Shown: positions 46,656-55,573, counted from the first letter of the stretch. The stretch is 64,000 bases of DNA from Ancylomarina salipaludis (GCF_004122035.1 NZ_SAXA01000003.1:62001-126000); one strand, 5' to 3'. Translations and numbers: made by a program. The notes: a model not told the origin generated them from the sequence alone.

Positions 46656-47930
46656 ATGAGAAAATTTGTATTAACAATTTTGCTTTCAGCAATAATAATG
46701 TCTGTGTCAGCGCAAAAACTAATTGATATTTATAAAAAGGGCCTGGTTAAATTAACGCCGGATACGGAGTACGCTTTAAATAACAATTGGAATCAGGTAT
46801 TTAAGACTTACTATGATACCATTTATAATACGCCGATGGGAAATAGAAAATCCTTGAAATTATTACCTGATGGATCGGTTCTTGTGAATCATCAATATCG
46901 AAATTACTATAGCAAATTTGCCCCTAATGGAACGTTTGTGAAAGAGTTTGGAATTAGAAACAGTAAGGGTAAACAATTCAAACGCATTGATCCCATTGAA
47001 GGTGTTATCAATAACAATCTATTTACAAAGCTTGATAATATGGGAAATATGGTCTGCTGCGATTTTGATGGGAATTACATCAAAACTTTGAAGCTGGACT
47101 ATATGGCAAAACAAATGATTCCAATTGGTGATACAAAAATTGCTGTTTCCGGATGGGTGATTTGGGAAAATCAGTTTAGAGATTTTGTATCTATTGTTGA
47201 TTATGAAACCAATGAAGAAAAGGTAATATGGGAGCATTTTACCGACAGGTCTCATGCAAAAGAACATACAACGATGTTTCAATATAGCTATGCGTTTAAG
47301 GGAAATGGTATGTTTTCAATCAATACAATGCCATTGACAAACGATCAGGGGTTAACATCTCATCCTAAAATTGCTATTTCAGGAGACGAATTAGTCATTG
47401 CCATTCCTGATACAGGTGAAGTTCTTGTCTATGATTTTAATGGTAAGCTCAAGTCAGAACAAAAGATAGAATGGGCCCGTAATTATATTTCGATTGAGGA
47501 ACAAAAGGCAATTCAGTCTAAAGCAATTGCGAAATACAAGAGCATAAAGAATCCAAGATTTGCAAATTGGGTCACTCCTGAAGAAAATCAGGCAGCATTA
47601 AACAAGGTAATTAGAGAGATGGAAGATGATTTAAAGAATATATCAAAGCCTTTGGCTGTACCTGTATTTTCGAATATCATTAAGGATTCTGATGGTAATC
47701 TTTTATTCTTTGAATTCCCTAAAGAGGTTAGTGCAAATAAATTTAATGTGTGGATTTATAAAGAAGGCGGTCAGTTTATAAGCCAGAGTAGTTTTGTATG
47801 TGATGATTACGATTTGCAGATTACGCCTTCGAAAATGGTATTTCGAGATGGCTACATTTATGCTTTACAAAATTTGAAAAATACTTCAGGTGTACCTTTA
47901 CGTCTCGTTCGATTTAAATTAAATAACTAA
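46656..47930 (+). CDS. Secreted beta-propeller-like protein
   Basis: The 424-residue protein has a signal peptide (MRKFVLTILLSAIIMSVSAQ). The repeated strand pattern suggests a six-bladed propeller as found in many Bacteroidota exported proteins (LLPDGSVLVNHQYRNYYSKFAPNGTFVKEFG; LDNMGNMVCCDFDGNYIKTL; LVIAIPDTGEVLVYDFNGKLK). It follows the anti-sigma gene by 44 bp, so it is probably the effector or sensor of that system. Ligand unknown. Confidence 0.7.
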   Translation: MRKFVLTILLSAIIMSVSAQKLIDIYKKGLVKLTPDTEYALNNNWNQVFKTYYDTIYNTPMGNRKSLKLLPDGSVLVNHQYRNYYSKFAPNGTFVKEFGIRNSKGKQFKRIDPIEGVINNNLFTKLDNMGNMVCCDFDGNYIKTLKLDYMAKQMIPIGDTKIAVSGWVIWENQFRDFVSIVDYETNEEKVIWEHFTDRSHAKEHTTMFQYSYAFKGNGMFSINTMPLTNDQGLTSHPKIAISGDELVIAIPDTGEVLVYDFNGKLKSEQKIEWARNYISIEEQKAIQSKAIAKYKSIKNPRFANWVTPEENQAALNKVIREMEDDLKNISKPLAVPVFSNIIKDSDGNLLFFEFPKEVSANKFNVWIYKEGGQFISQSSFVCDDYDLQITPSKMVFRDGYIYALQNLKNTSGVPLRLVRFKLNN

Positions 47931-47939
47931 CTTATTAAT

Positions 47940-47976
47940 AGAATATAAAGGCCAGCATGACTGGTCTTTATATTCT
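47940..47976 (+). terminator. Stem-loop after the propeller gene
   Basis: agaatataaaggccag pairs almost perfectly with ctggtctttatattct around a short loop. No T run follows, but the stem is long. Confidence 0.6.
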
Positions 47977-48228
47977 GTCAGCTTGCTTGTTTAAAGATTC
48001 TATTTTAAAACCTTGCCTGTAAATAATTATTGAAAAAAGGTTTTGTTAAATTGTTGTGATCATGACATATATAAAAGTTGAATACTTTTAGGATGAGTAT
48101 GATATAAGAATCATAAAAACAATTTTTTATAATGAAAGAAGAATTTTTTTTTCTTTTTCTACTGATTTTGTTGTCTTTAGAAGTTTTGTATGTATATCTT
48201 TGTGATAAGCTTTTATAAAACTACAATT

Positions 48229-48483
48229 ATGCTACCTAAATTTTTATTAGCGGATAATTCACAAGAATTACCAGACACTTTGTTTATCATTCATACAAAG
48301 GAACCTCGTTGCATCATCGAATGCGATGTAGAAGACTTTAATTCCAGTCAGACTGTGTATTGGCTTGATGAAGAACCTAAAGAGCAAGAAATAATCGAGG
48401 ATCTTATGGATGAGGCCGAAACTTTCTATAATGATGAATTGGAAAGTCAGGAAGATCTTTACGATGAAGAGTTTGACGATTAG
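48229..48483 (+). CDS. Conserved small acidic protein
   Basis: I start at 48229 (MLPKFLLADNSQELPDTLFIIHTKEPRCIIE), which matches a family I recall from many Bacteroidota. The longer frame from 48190 adds an unrelated hydrophobic stretch. The 84-residue product is strongly acidic at the C-terminus (EEPKEQEIIEDLMDEAETFYNDE). Function unknown. Confidence 0.75.
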   Translation: MLPKFLLADNSQELPDTLFIIHTKEPRCIIECDVEDFNSSQTVYWLDEEPKEQEIIEDLMDEAETFYNDELESQEDLYDEEFDD

Positions 48484-48557
48484 TTTAAATGATTTTATGA
48501 AAGCCGATAATCTTGCATTTGTTTCTTGTGAGATTTTCGGTTTCAAATTTTAGTGTA

Positions 48558-48755
48558 ATGAAAAAAAAGTTAAAACGATCATCCAATAAAATGATTGCCG
48601 GTGTATGTGCCGGAATCGCTGAATATTTGGGTTTAGATATTACGATTGTACGCGTAGTTTATGTTTTACTTTCTATTTTTAGTGCTGGTTTCCCTGGCCT
48701 GATTGTTTATTTGATATTAATGTTCGTGATGCCCGACTATTACGAAGTGATGTAA
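48558..48755 (+). CDS. PspC-domain membrane protein
   Basis: With the start at 48558 (MKKKLKRSSNKMIAGVCAGIAEYLGLD) the product is 65 residues. It consists of a PspC domain: the GVCAGIAEYLGLDITIVRVVYVLLSI signature and a hydrophobic helix (FPGLIVYLILMFVMP). PspC proteins sense or modulate membrane stress in some bacteria; in this lineage the role is not established. It lies 74 bp after the acidic protein gene. Confidence 0.88.
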   Translation: MKKKLKRSSNKMIAGVCAGIAEYLGLDITIVRVVYVLLSIFSAGFPGLIVYLILMFVMPDYYEVM

Positions 48756-49044
48756 ACATATCCCTATTTTAAAACCATCAGTATTTTCTTATTGATGCCC
48801 TTCTTTTCCACTTGTTATCAGTGTTTTATTATTTTAGTTGACTTGGTTTGTCATGAGCTGATTAAAAAAATATTATTTTTTTTAAGCTTCATACTTCTGA
48901 CATAAATTTTTCTTTTACTTTTGCATCGATTTTGATAAAATGAGATTTTACTGAAGCCTTGTATTTCAGGGTCTTTGGTGATTTTTATCATGTTTTGTTT
49001 TCGAAATCAGACAAGCTTTAAAACAACCAACACAAAAAAAAAGA

Positions 49045-49761
49045 ATGAGAATTTTTAGAAGTTTGCTATTGCTATCAATAGCAGTCTTATTGACTATGAC
49101 TGCATATGCAGAAGAGGCGTTAAAAAAAACGGATGTGTCATTAAGCGTAGATGTAGTCAGTCGACATGTATGGCGTGCACGTTTCTCGGGCAATGCGCCT
49201 TGTATTGAACCAACTTTAAATTTCAATACAGGTAAGTTTTCTTATGGCGTTTGGGGATCGTATGCTTTGGATGAGTCTTATCAAGAGGTGGATTTTTATA
49301 TTCAGTACAACACACCTTTGTTTCAATTCAGTCTGTACGATTTTTATTGTCCTAATGTCGACTTTAAAGATTCAAAATTCTTCGATTTTGATAGCGATAA
49401 AAGCGTTCATTTTTTCGACGCTGTGGCTAAGTATAAAGGCTGTGAGAAATTCCCGGTTTCTGTAATGGCTTCAGTTTTCTTTTATGGTGAATATGATCGT
49501 GATGCGAATAATGATCAGCGTTATTCAACTTATTTGGAGTTAGGTTATTCGAATTTTATTGGAGGTAAAAAAGTTGCGTGGGCACTGGGCATGACTCCGG
49601 CAAAAGGTTTTTATGCCGATGAAATGAATATCGTAAACATGGGGATGACTGTGTATGATAAAATTAAATTTAGCGAGCAATATTCTTTACCTGTTCGTGC
49701 AGGTGTAAGTTTGAATCCGGTAAGTGAACGTTTACTTTTTAGTTTTGCTTTTACTCTATAA
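49045..49761 (+). CDS. TorF-family-like putative porin
   Basis: The 238-residue protein has a signal peptide (LLLLSIAVLLTMTAYAEE). A small beta-barrel follows, resembling the TorF/Gcw_chp group: VSLSVDVVSRHVWRARFSGNAPCIEPTLNF, then GKFSYGVWGSYALDESYQEVDFYIQY. It ends ERLLFSFAFTL with a C-terminal aromatic-rich strand. These are thought to be outer-membrane channels. It is a single gene between intergenic gaps. Confidence 0.75.
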   Translation: MRIFRSLLLLSIAVLLTMTAYAEEALKKTDVSLSVDVVSRHVWRARFSGNAPCIEPTLNFNTGKFSYGVWGSYALDESYQEVDFYIQYNTPLFQFSLYDFYCPNVDFKDSKFFDFDSDKSVHFFDAVAKYKGCEKFPVSVMASVFFYGEYDRDANNDQRYSTYLELGYSNFIGGKKVAWALGMTPAKGFYADEMNIVNMGMTVYDKIKFSEQYSLPVRAGVSLNPVSERLLFSFAFTL

Positions 49762-49781
49762 GAGAATTGTGTAAGATATTT

Positions 49782-49816
49782 TAAATCCCTATTGAGTGTC
49801 ATCTTAATAGGGATTT
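49782..49816. terminator. Terminator after the putative porin
   Basis: The stem aaatccctatt/aatagggattt is followed by cttattta on the plus strand. It lies between convergent genes and may serve both. Confidence 0.75.
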
Positions 49817-49830
49817 CTTATTTAATACAT

Positions 49831-50301
49831 TTAGATTAAATGTCTTATTTGTATTTTGAAAGCAGAAATCGTTTGTTTGAGCATGTGTATTTTATGAAAA
49901 CAGAAAAGTCCGTATATACTCCATATTAAAAAGACTGCCAAGTCAAAATACATCCAAATGCCCAAATTTTCTAAAAAGCAGATGCCTCCTAATAAACTTA
50001 AAGAAATCAACAAAGCATTCATTATAATGAGGGTGTTGGATTTTAATACGTTTTCAAATTCAGCATTAAAAGAATCAGGAAGTACTGCTTTGGAATTTGT
50101 GGTTTGATAAAGAACTTGTTTGAGATAGTTCTTGTGTTTTTTTAGAACCATATATTTTTCATAACCAAATACCTTCAACTGAAATGAAAGTGTACATAAA
50201 TAAAATAAACCTGAATTCATCCACCTTGCATTAAATCCTAAGATTTGTATTGAGCTTAATAGAGCAAATGTAATTCCTAATAATAAAAAGATAAGCGACA
50301 C
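49831..50301 (-). CDS. Hypothetical membrane protein
   Basis: I do not recognise this 156-residue protein. It has an N-terminal hydrophobic helix (IFLLLGITFALLSSIQILGF), a second (WMNSGLFYLCTLSFQLKV) and two more near the C-terminus (IIMNALLISLSLLGGICFL and MYFDLAVFLIWSIYGLFCF), joined by a basic loop (YEKYMVLKKHKNYLKQ). Probably a four-helix inner-membrane protein. No neighbour suggests a role. Confidence 0.5.
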   Translation of the reverse strand: MSLIFLLLGITFALLSSIQILGFNARWMNSGLFYLCTLSFQLKVFGYEKYMVLKKHKNYLKQVLYQTTNSKAVLPDSFNAEFENVLKSNTLIIMNALLISLSLLGGICFLENLGIWMYFDLAVFLIWSIYGLFCFHKIHMLKQTISAFKIQIRHLI

Positions 50302-50506
50302 GTAAAATGTAAAGTGAAGACCAAATTTCTGTTGCTCAGTTTGAGAGAAATAAATGGGTTTGTTCTTTTCAATTATACTAATTTCTATTTTCCAGTATAT
50401 TCAGAATTGTCACAGCCTATTAGTTTTAATTTATAAAATGTTAACTAAATTATAAATTAAATAGATTTTATCCAAGTTGTAATTATGTTTTTTACAAGAT
50501 GGCTTA

Positions 50507-51082
50507 TTATTTTTCGTAGAAGTGCATTTCTTTGATATATTGGTATGCCTGAGCTGGTAAGAAGAAAGGGATTTCTTTCTTTTCTTTGATTGCCTGACGA
50601 ATAAAACTTGATGAAACTTCCATTAAGGGAGCAGGAACAATATGTATAATGCCTGGTAGATTAACATCTTCATCTTTAAAACCCGGGCGAGGGTAGACGT
50701 AAAGTTCATGATTTTGTAAAAGTAACTCGTAGTTTTTCCACTTGGTAAAGCTACTCAGGTTATCGGAACCAACAATTAACGAGAATTGATGCTTGCTGTG
50801 TTTTTCTTTTAAATAGCTAAGTGTATCAATGGTGAATGAGGGTTGAGGTAATCCAAATTCAATGTTTGAAGCTTTAAACTGAGGATAGGTTTCAATGGAT
50901 AGTTTTACGAGTTCTAACCGGTGGTGATCAGCCAAAAGGCTGGCCTTATTTTTAAGGGGATTATGAGGACTCACGACGAACCAAATTTCTTCCAGATCAG
51001 TATACTCAGCCATAAAATTCGCAATAGCTAAATGTCCAATGTGAATAGGATTAAATGATCCAAAAAAGAGTCCAATTTTCAT
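50507..51082 (-). CDS. nadD: Nicotinate-nucleotide adenylyltransferase
   Basis: NadD makes nicotinate adenine dinucleotide from NaMN and ATP in NAD synthesis. The start at 51082 gives MKIGLFFGSFNPIHIGHLAIAN, the conserved opening with the GSFxPxHxGH nucleotidyltransferase motif. A frame running upstream to 51157 is rejected because it enters the gmk terminator. The 191-residue product also has EEIWFVVSPHNPLK, SLIVGSDNLSSFTKW and the ATP-site motif VSSSFIRQAI. Normal length. Confidence 0.95.
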   Translation of the reverse strand: MKIGLFFGSFNPIHIGHLAIANFMAEYTDLEEIWFVVSPHNPLKNKASLLADHHRLELVKLSIETYPQFKASNIEFGLPQPSFTIDTLSYLKEKHSKHQFSLIVGSDNLSSFTKWKNYELLLQNHELYVYPRPGFKDEDVNLPGIIHIVPAPLMEVSSSFIRQAIKEKKEIPFFLPAQAYQYIKEMHFYEK

Positions 51083-51107
51083 CGTTGTTTCAATTTCTTT
51101 ATAAGAG

Positions 51108-51147
51108 AAAAAAAGCCGTGAAATATGATTGTCGCATACATCACGGC
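51108..51147 (-). terminator. Intrinsic terminator after gmk
   Basis: The minus-strand stem gccgtga/tcacggc is followed by seven T. It lies in the gmk-nadD gap and suggests that nadD is transcribed separately or by read-through. Confidence 0.75.
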
Positions 51148-51161
51148 ATAATATCAATATT

Positions 51162-51725
51162 TTATTTTAAAAACTTCTTTAGTGTTTCTTCTGCTTCTGT
51201 CAGGGCATCCTCAAGTTTATCATTTACGATAATGATGTCAAAACGATTCGCGTAGCTAAGTTCATATATAAATTTATCAACTCGATTCCGAATGACATCT
51301 TCACTATCGGTAGAACGACCTCTCAATCGGTTTTCCAATTCCTCTACCGAAGGGGGTTGAATGAAAACAGCCAGTGCTTTGTCTTCGTAATATTTTTTAA
51401 TATTAAGGCCACCCACAACATCAACATCAAAAATCACATTGTTGCCATTGGCTGTAATACGATCAACTTCACTTTTAAGGGTGCCATAGAAACAACCTTT
51501 ATACACTTCTTCCCATTCCAGAAATTCATCGTTTGCTATTTTAGCTTGAAAATCTTCAGTGCTTAAAAAATGATAATCTTTACCATCAACCTCATTGGGT
51601 CTCATAGGGCGGTTTGTAGCCGAAATTGAGAATTCAAGATTGAAATTTTGTGTCAGTAGGTGCTTAACGATAGTCGTTTTTCCAGCTCCGCTAGGAGCAG
51701 AAAATATAAGGAGTTTGCCAGACAT
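51162..51725 (-). CDS. gmk: Guanylate kinase
   Basis: Gmk phosphorylates GMP to GDP. The 187-residue protein begins KLLIFSAPSGAGKTTIVKHLL with the P-loop (about 10-17). It continues with SISATNRPMRPNEVDGKDYHFLS, EWEEVYKGCFYGTLKSEVD (GMP-binding), VIFDVDVVGGLNIKK and the lid/arginine segment LRGRSTDSEDVIRNR. Normal length. Confidence 0.97.
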   Translation of the reverse strand: MSGKLLIFSAPSGAGKTTIVKHLLTQNFNLEFSISATNRPMRPNEVDGKDYHFLSTEDFQAKIANDEFLEWEEVYKGCFYGTLKSEVDRITANGNNVIFDVDVVGGLNIKKYYEDKALAVFIQPPSVEELENRLRGRSTDSEDVIRNRVDKFIYELSYANRFDIIIVNDKLEDALTEAEETLKKFLK

Positions 51726-51740
51726 TTTAATAATATGAAA

Positions 51741-51760
51741 ATCCCGAAATGAATCGGGAT
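51741..51760 (-). terminator. Small hairpin between yicC and gmk
   Basis: atcccga/tcgggat with a 6-nt loop and a short T-rich tail on the minus strand. Weak terminator or attenuator. Confidence 0.4.
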
Positions 51761-51802
51761 ATGAGTATTCGAAATTTCTTGATGTATATAGATGTGCTTA
51801 AT

Positions 51803-52681
51803 TTATAGCACGTTCAGTAATTGTTCTTTTATTTTTTCCAATTCGTCTTTCATTTGAATGACAATTTTCTGAAGATTGGTATCGTTAGCTTTTGAACCTA
51901 GGGTATTGATTTCTCTACCAATTTCCTGAGCAATAAAGCCTAATTTTTTACCAATTGATTCGTGAGTTTGAGCTGTTTCGATAAAGTATTTGCAGTGATT
52001 GGCCAGGCGTACTTTTTCTTCAGTAATATCAAACTTCTCAAGGTAATAAATCATTTCTTGTTCAAAACGATTTTTATCGATATGTTGCTTTTCAACAAAT
52101 TCGTTTAAATTGTCGTTTATTCTTGTTTTGATTGTATTGATTCTGTCTTCTTCAAATTGAGGAACCTGTGAAAGCAGATCTTCAATAATATGGATTCTGG
52201 AAAAAATATCTTCCTCAAGAGCAGTCCCTTCCTGGGTTCTGAATTGGATTAATTCTTCTATAGCAGATTGTGCACCTTTGTGTATCAATTCCCACTCATT
52301 TTCATCCAAAGTTTGGTATTCAACTTTTAATGTATCCGGAAGTTTGATAATTGTGTTTAACAGTGGTTCATTATCAATTGAGATATTCAATTTCTCAGAT
52401 AAGTCCTGAAGTTGACGATAGTATGCTTCAACAATGGGTTGATTGATTTTTGTCTCTTTTTCAGCACCAACACTCTCAATAAAGATTGAAAGTTCAACCT
52501 TACCACGCTCCAGTTGCTTTTTAATATCATTACGAAGCACCAAATCTTTTTCCTTATATAAGTTAGGGATTCGCGTGAAGATATCGAGCTGTTTGCTGTT
52601 AAGGGATTTTATTTCAATGGAAACTTTTTTGTTCTCCAATTCAAGAGTGGCTTTTCCGAAGCCCGTCATCGATGTTAACAT
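51803..52681 (-). CDS. yicC: YicC-family endoribonuclease-like protein
   Basis: I start at 52681 (MLTSMTGFGKATLELENKK), the conserved family opening. The frame continues 17 codons upstream without family similarity. The 292-residue product has NSKQLDIFTRIPNLYKEKDLVLRNDIKKQLERGKVELSI, the C-terminal DITEEKVRLANHCKYF and the very conserved KLGFIAQEIGREINTLGSKAND. YicC proteins have been reported as RNases acting on small RNAs in E. coli. Its placement ahead of gmk is a frequent conserved pair. Confidence 0.93.
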   Translation of the reverse strand: MLTSMTGFGKATLELENKKVSIEIKSLNSKQLDIFTRIPNLYKEKDLVLRNDIKKQLERGKVELSIFIESVGAEKETKINQPIVEAYYRQLQDLSEKLNISIDNEPLLNTIIKLPDTLKVEYQTLDENEWELIHKGAQSAIEELIQFRTQEGTALEEDIFSRIHIIEDLLSQVPQFEEDRINTIKTRINDNLNEFVEKQHIDKNRFEQEMIYYLEKFDITEEKVRLANHCKYFIETAQTHESIGKKLGFIAQEIGREINTLGSKANDTNLQKIVIQMKDELEKIKEQLLNVL

Positions 52682-52742
52682 AGTAGCGTAAGTTGATTTT
52701 TGCAAAGGTAAGGCTTTGAATGCGATTTGCAAATAGACAGTC

Positions 52743-52765
52743 AGCTAAGTTATTTGAACTTAGCT
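52743..52765 (-). terminator. Hairpin after the MATE gene
   Basis: agctaagtt/aacttagct with a 5-nt loop about 20 bp past the MATE stop. No T run, so assignment is tentative. Confidence 0.45.
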
Positions 52766-52786
52766 TTCATTGATCACAACAGGGGT

Positions 52787-54121
52787 TTAATATTTCACAA
52801 CAGCTTTAGTTTTCCATTTTCCGGTTCGGTAATAGAAATATGAAAAGCTCATCCCAATGACCCAGCCCATAGGGATTGACCACCAGATACCATCTTCACC
52901 AATTTTTGAGGATAGGAAATATGCAGCAGGAATTCTGATAATCCACAGCGAAAATAGAGTGATAAACATAGGAATTAGTGTATCTCCAGCTCCACGCAGA
53001 ACACCATGTATGGTGAACATAGAAGAAAAGATTAGGTAGAATGAACTCACAATAATCAAATAGTTCTGACCAATTTCTATTACTTGTTGATCTGTTGTAA
53101 ACAGTCGCATTAAATCTCCTCCAAAAATGACGATGAGTGCTGTCATCGCCAAACAAAAGATATTAGACATGATAAAGGTGGCTTTAAATCCCTTTCTGAC
53201 GCGGTCGATTTTATTCGCCCCCAGGTTTTGTCCTACGAAGGCGGCAACAGCTTGTGAGAAATTCATGGCCGGCATCATGGCTAATGAATCAATTCTTCCA
53301 GCTGCTGTATAAGCAGCAATCACATCGGTCCCAAAGGTATTTACGATTCCTAGTAGAGCCATCATTCCCATAGCCACAAATGTATGTTGTAGCCCCGATG
53401 GTAAGCCGATTTTTAGACTCTTATAAAATAATTCTTTATCAAACCTGAGCTTGGTTAAAGCAAATTTCATAATCTTATGGCTGCGATTTAGGTATAGTAA
53501 GGCAGCAATAAAAGCGATGCCTTGAGCTAATACTGTGGCCCAGGCTGCCCCGCCAATTCCCCATTTAAATACCATGACAAAAAGCATATCGAATACAATG
53601 TTTAATATCGAAGCCAGTATTAGAAAATAAAGGGGTGTTTTTGAATCACCTAATCCGCGCAGAACTGAACTTGTTCCGTTAAAACCGAAGAAAAGAATCA
53701 TCCCGGCCATATAGATGTTTAAATAGATGGTGGCCTGGGGCATTAGCTCTTCGGGTAATTGCAGCAGTTTGAATAGATCTTCGCTAAAAATGATGCTAAG
53801 AATAGAAATGATAAAACCGGCGACGAATAAAAAGATATACATGGTGTCGATTGATCGTTTCACCCGATCGATATCCTTAGCGCCATAAAATTGGGATATG
53901 ACGATGGAGAACCCTGATCCAATACCAATCAGGAGAGCAATTAAAGTGAATATGATTGGAAATGAAGCACCAACTGAGGCCAGGGCTTCTTTACCAAGTA
54001 CTTTACCAACAATGATACTATCAACAATATTATAAAGTTGCTGAAATACATTGCCCAAAAGCATGGGTAGCGTAAAATTAAATATATGGCGTGCTACGTT
54101 TCCAGTAGTGAAGTCTTTCAT
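52787..54121 (-). CDS. MATE-family efflux transporter
   Basis: The 444-residue membrane protein has twelve hydrophobic segments. The MATE pattern is clear: TLPMLLGNVFQQLYNIVDSIIVGKVLGKEALASVGASFP near the N-terminus and the second-half repeat GMMALLGIVNTFGTDVIAAYTAAGRID...MNFSQAVAAFVGQNLGA. Such proteins export cationic drugs or metabolites with Na+ or H+. Substrate unknown. Confidence 0.93.
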   Translation of the reverse strand: MKDFTTGNVARHIFNFTLPMLLGNVFQQLYNIVDSIIVGKVLGKEALASVGASFPIIFTLIALLIGIGSGFSIVISQFYGAKDIDRVKRSIDTMYIFLFVAGFIISILSIIFSEDLFKLLQLPEELMPQATIYLNIYMAGMILFFGFNGTSSVLRGLGDSKTPLYFLILASILNIVFDMLFVMVFKWGIGGAAWATVLAQGIAFIAALLYLNRSHKIMKFALTKLRFDKELFYKSLKIGLPSGLQHTFVAMGMMALLGIVNTFGTDVIAAYTAAGRIDSLAMMPAMNFSQAVAAFVGQNLGANKIDRVRKGFKATFIMSNIFCLAMTALIVIFGGDLMRLFTTDQQVIEIGQNYLIIVSSFYLIFSSMFTIHGVLRGAGDTLIPMFITLFSLWIIRIPAAYFLSSKIGEDGIWWSIPMGWVIGMSFSYFYYRTGKWKTKAVVKY

Positions 54122-54230
54122 TGGAAAAATATTGGATTACAAAGCTCCCAATTTAATTCGGAATCTCAAAATCTGACCTAATAAATTTAGATTTGATTCA
54201 AGTGACGATATTTGAAGAAAGTTTTGGGTA

Positions 54231-54265
54231 TAAAAAAAGCACCAAAGTTTTTCAACTTTGATGCT
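54231..54265 (-). terminator. Intrinsic terminator of the tRNA cluster
   Basis: On the minus strand agcatcaaagtt pairs with aactttggtgct and is followed by seven T. It sits directly after tRNA-Ser. Confidence 0.85.
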
Positions 54266-54271
54266 TTAAAG

Positions 54272-54356
54272 CGGAGAGAGAGGGATTCGAACCCCCGGTA
54301 CGTTGCCGCACAATGGTTTTCAAGACCACCGCATTCGACCACTCTGCCATCTCTCC
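54272..54356 (-). tRNA. tRNA-Ser (anticodon TGA)
   Basis: An 85-nt cloverleaf. The acceptor stem is ggagaga/tctctcc with discriminator G, the anticodon loop reads cttgaaa with TGA, there is a long variable arm typical of Ser, and the T-loop is ggttcgaatcc. CCA is not encoded. Confidence 0.95.
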
Positions 54357-54363
54357 TGAATTG

Positions 54364-54436
54364 AGCGGGAAACGAGACTCAAACTCGCGACCCTCAGCTT
54401 GGAAGGCTGATGCTCTATCAACTGAGCTATTCCCGC
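54364..54436 (-). tRNA. tRNA-Gly (anticodon TCC), copy 1
   Basis: A 73-nt cloverleaf with acceptor gcgggaa/ttcccgc, D-arm tagctcagttgatagagca, anticodon stem tcagc/gctga with loop cttccaa (TCC) and T-arm gagtttgagtctc. Identical to copy 2. Confidence 0.95.
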
Positions 54437-54449
54437 AGGAAAATAATAG

Positions 54450-54531
54450 TGGGGAGAGCAGGATTCGAACCTACGAAGACGAAGTCAGCGGAGTTACAGT
54501 CCGCCCCAGTTGGCCACTTTGGTATCTCCCC
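54450..54531 (-). tRNA. tRNA-Tyr (anticodon GTA), copy 1
   Basis: An 82-nt tRNA with acceptor ggggaga/tctcccc, discriminator A, anticodon loop ctgtaac (GTA) in stem gcgga/tccgc and a long variable arm. Confidence 0.95.
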
Positions 54532-54552
54532 AATATATTTACAATAAAATTG

Positions 54553-54625
54553 AGCGGGAAACGAGACTCAAACTCGCGACCCTCAGCTTGGAAGGCTGAT
54601 GCTCTATCAACTGAGCTATTCCCGC
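54553..54625 (-). tRNA. tRNA-Gly (anticodon TCC), copy 2
   Basis: Same 73-nt sequence as copy 1, part of a duplicated Tyr-Gly unit. Confidence 0.95.
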
Positions 54626-54682
54626 AGATCTTTAGCAATTTATCGATCGTTATCGAATAAATTTGTTTGCTTCAGAATATGG

Positions 54683-54764
54683 TGGGAAGAGCAGGATTCG
54701 AACCTACGAAGACGAAGTCAGCGGAGTTACAGTCCGCCCCAGTTGGCCACTTTGGTATCTTCCC
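54683..54764 (-). tRNA. tRNA-Tyr (anticodon GTA), copy 2
   Basis: Differs from copy 1 in the fourth acceptor pair: ggga.../...tccc has an A-T pair where copy 1 has G-C, and both strands have changed together. The body is otherwise the same. It is the first tRNA of the cluster in the direction of transcription. Confidence 0.95.
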
Positions 54765-55120
54765 AGTTGCAATGTTTATTGGGTGATCGTTATCTCCCTA
54801 TTGCGATGCAAATATAGATGCTTTCCCCGAATATACAAGCCTCCTGAAAATATTTTTTTTAGAAAACAGAAGCGAGTTTATGTAAGTATTTGATTTCCTA
54901 GTGACTATTTTGAGAACTTTTTTTTGAAAAAAAAATCAGTCTCTCTGTTTTCATTGTTAAATGGTGATTAATTCATATTTCCGGGGTTGAATCAAGCAGC
55001 ATGAATCTCAAATTTCTTCTTTTAAAGATGCAGTTTTGATTGAATAGAATTATTCAGGCCTATAAATTAAAAGAGAAGAATCGGATTAATCACTTTATCT
55101 TAATAAAAGCTGGACATTAA
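54765..55120. other. Intergenic stretch without a recognised gene
   Basis: AT-rich upstream region of the tRNA cluster. It should hold its promoter, but I see no convincing -33/-7 pair, and no other gene. Confidence 0.45.
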
Positions 55121-55150
55121 AAAACCGCAACTAAATTTAGCTGCGGTTTT
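55121..55150. terminator. Terminator after the AHSA1-like gene
   Basis: A near-perfect palindrome, aaaaccgcaactaaa / tttagctgcggtttt, with a single mismatched pair, preceded by an A run that becomes a T run on the minus strand. Confidence 0.8.
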
Positions 55151-55189
55151 ATAGTATTATATAGTATGTCGGTTTTAAATTACTGAGCT

Positions 55190-55573
55190 TTAATAAAACT
55201 CAAGGAAGTTTTTCATCGATCCTAAATAGTAATCTTGCCAGCCTTCAACAATTTCGTCATAAGCTTCGTCAGGAATATTTGTATGTGTTAATTCCAGTAA
55301 GGTGTTTTTTCCTGCTTTTTTTAGGGTAAAGCTGACAATAGAAGGGTTTTCAGTTTCTCCGAAAAACCATTCCTGAACCAATTTGTAGTCTTTCACAACC
55401 TGAATATTGCAACCTGAAATATCACCTTCCCACAATGAGAAAACAGTTCCAACCTGATCGTCCATTGTTGCAGGATATCCAGTCCATAACTCAATTTGAA
55501 ATGGATTTGTCAGCGCATTAAATACTTCTTCTTGATTAGCTGATATCTCCAGAGTATAGTTGTAGTCTTTCAT
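55190..55573 (-). CDS. AHSA1/SRPBCC-domain protein
   Basis: The 127-residue protein has the START-like ligand-binding fold of the Aha1 C-terminal family: YTLEISANQEEVFNALTNPFQIELWTG at the N-terminus, VGTVFSLWEGDISG, LVQEWFFGE, TLLELTHTNIPDE, and a final long helix (EIVEGWQDYYLGSMKNFLEF). Such proteins bind small hydrophobic molecules. The ligand is unknown and there is no operon partner. Confidence 0.9.
   Translation of the reverse strand: MKDYNYTLEISANQEEVFNALTNPFQIELWTGYPATMDDQVGTVFSLWEGDISGCNIQVVKDYKLVQEWFFGETENPSIVSFTLKKAGKNTLLELTHTNIPDEAYDEIVEGWQDYYLGSMKNFLEFY

Noticed and set aside
54272-54764. Integration site of a genomic island at the tRNA cluster
   Set aside because: The repeated tRNA sequences are whole functional genes; no integrase or partial tRNA end is nearby.
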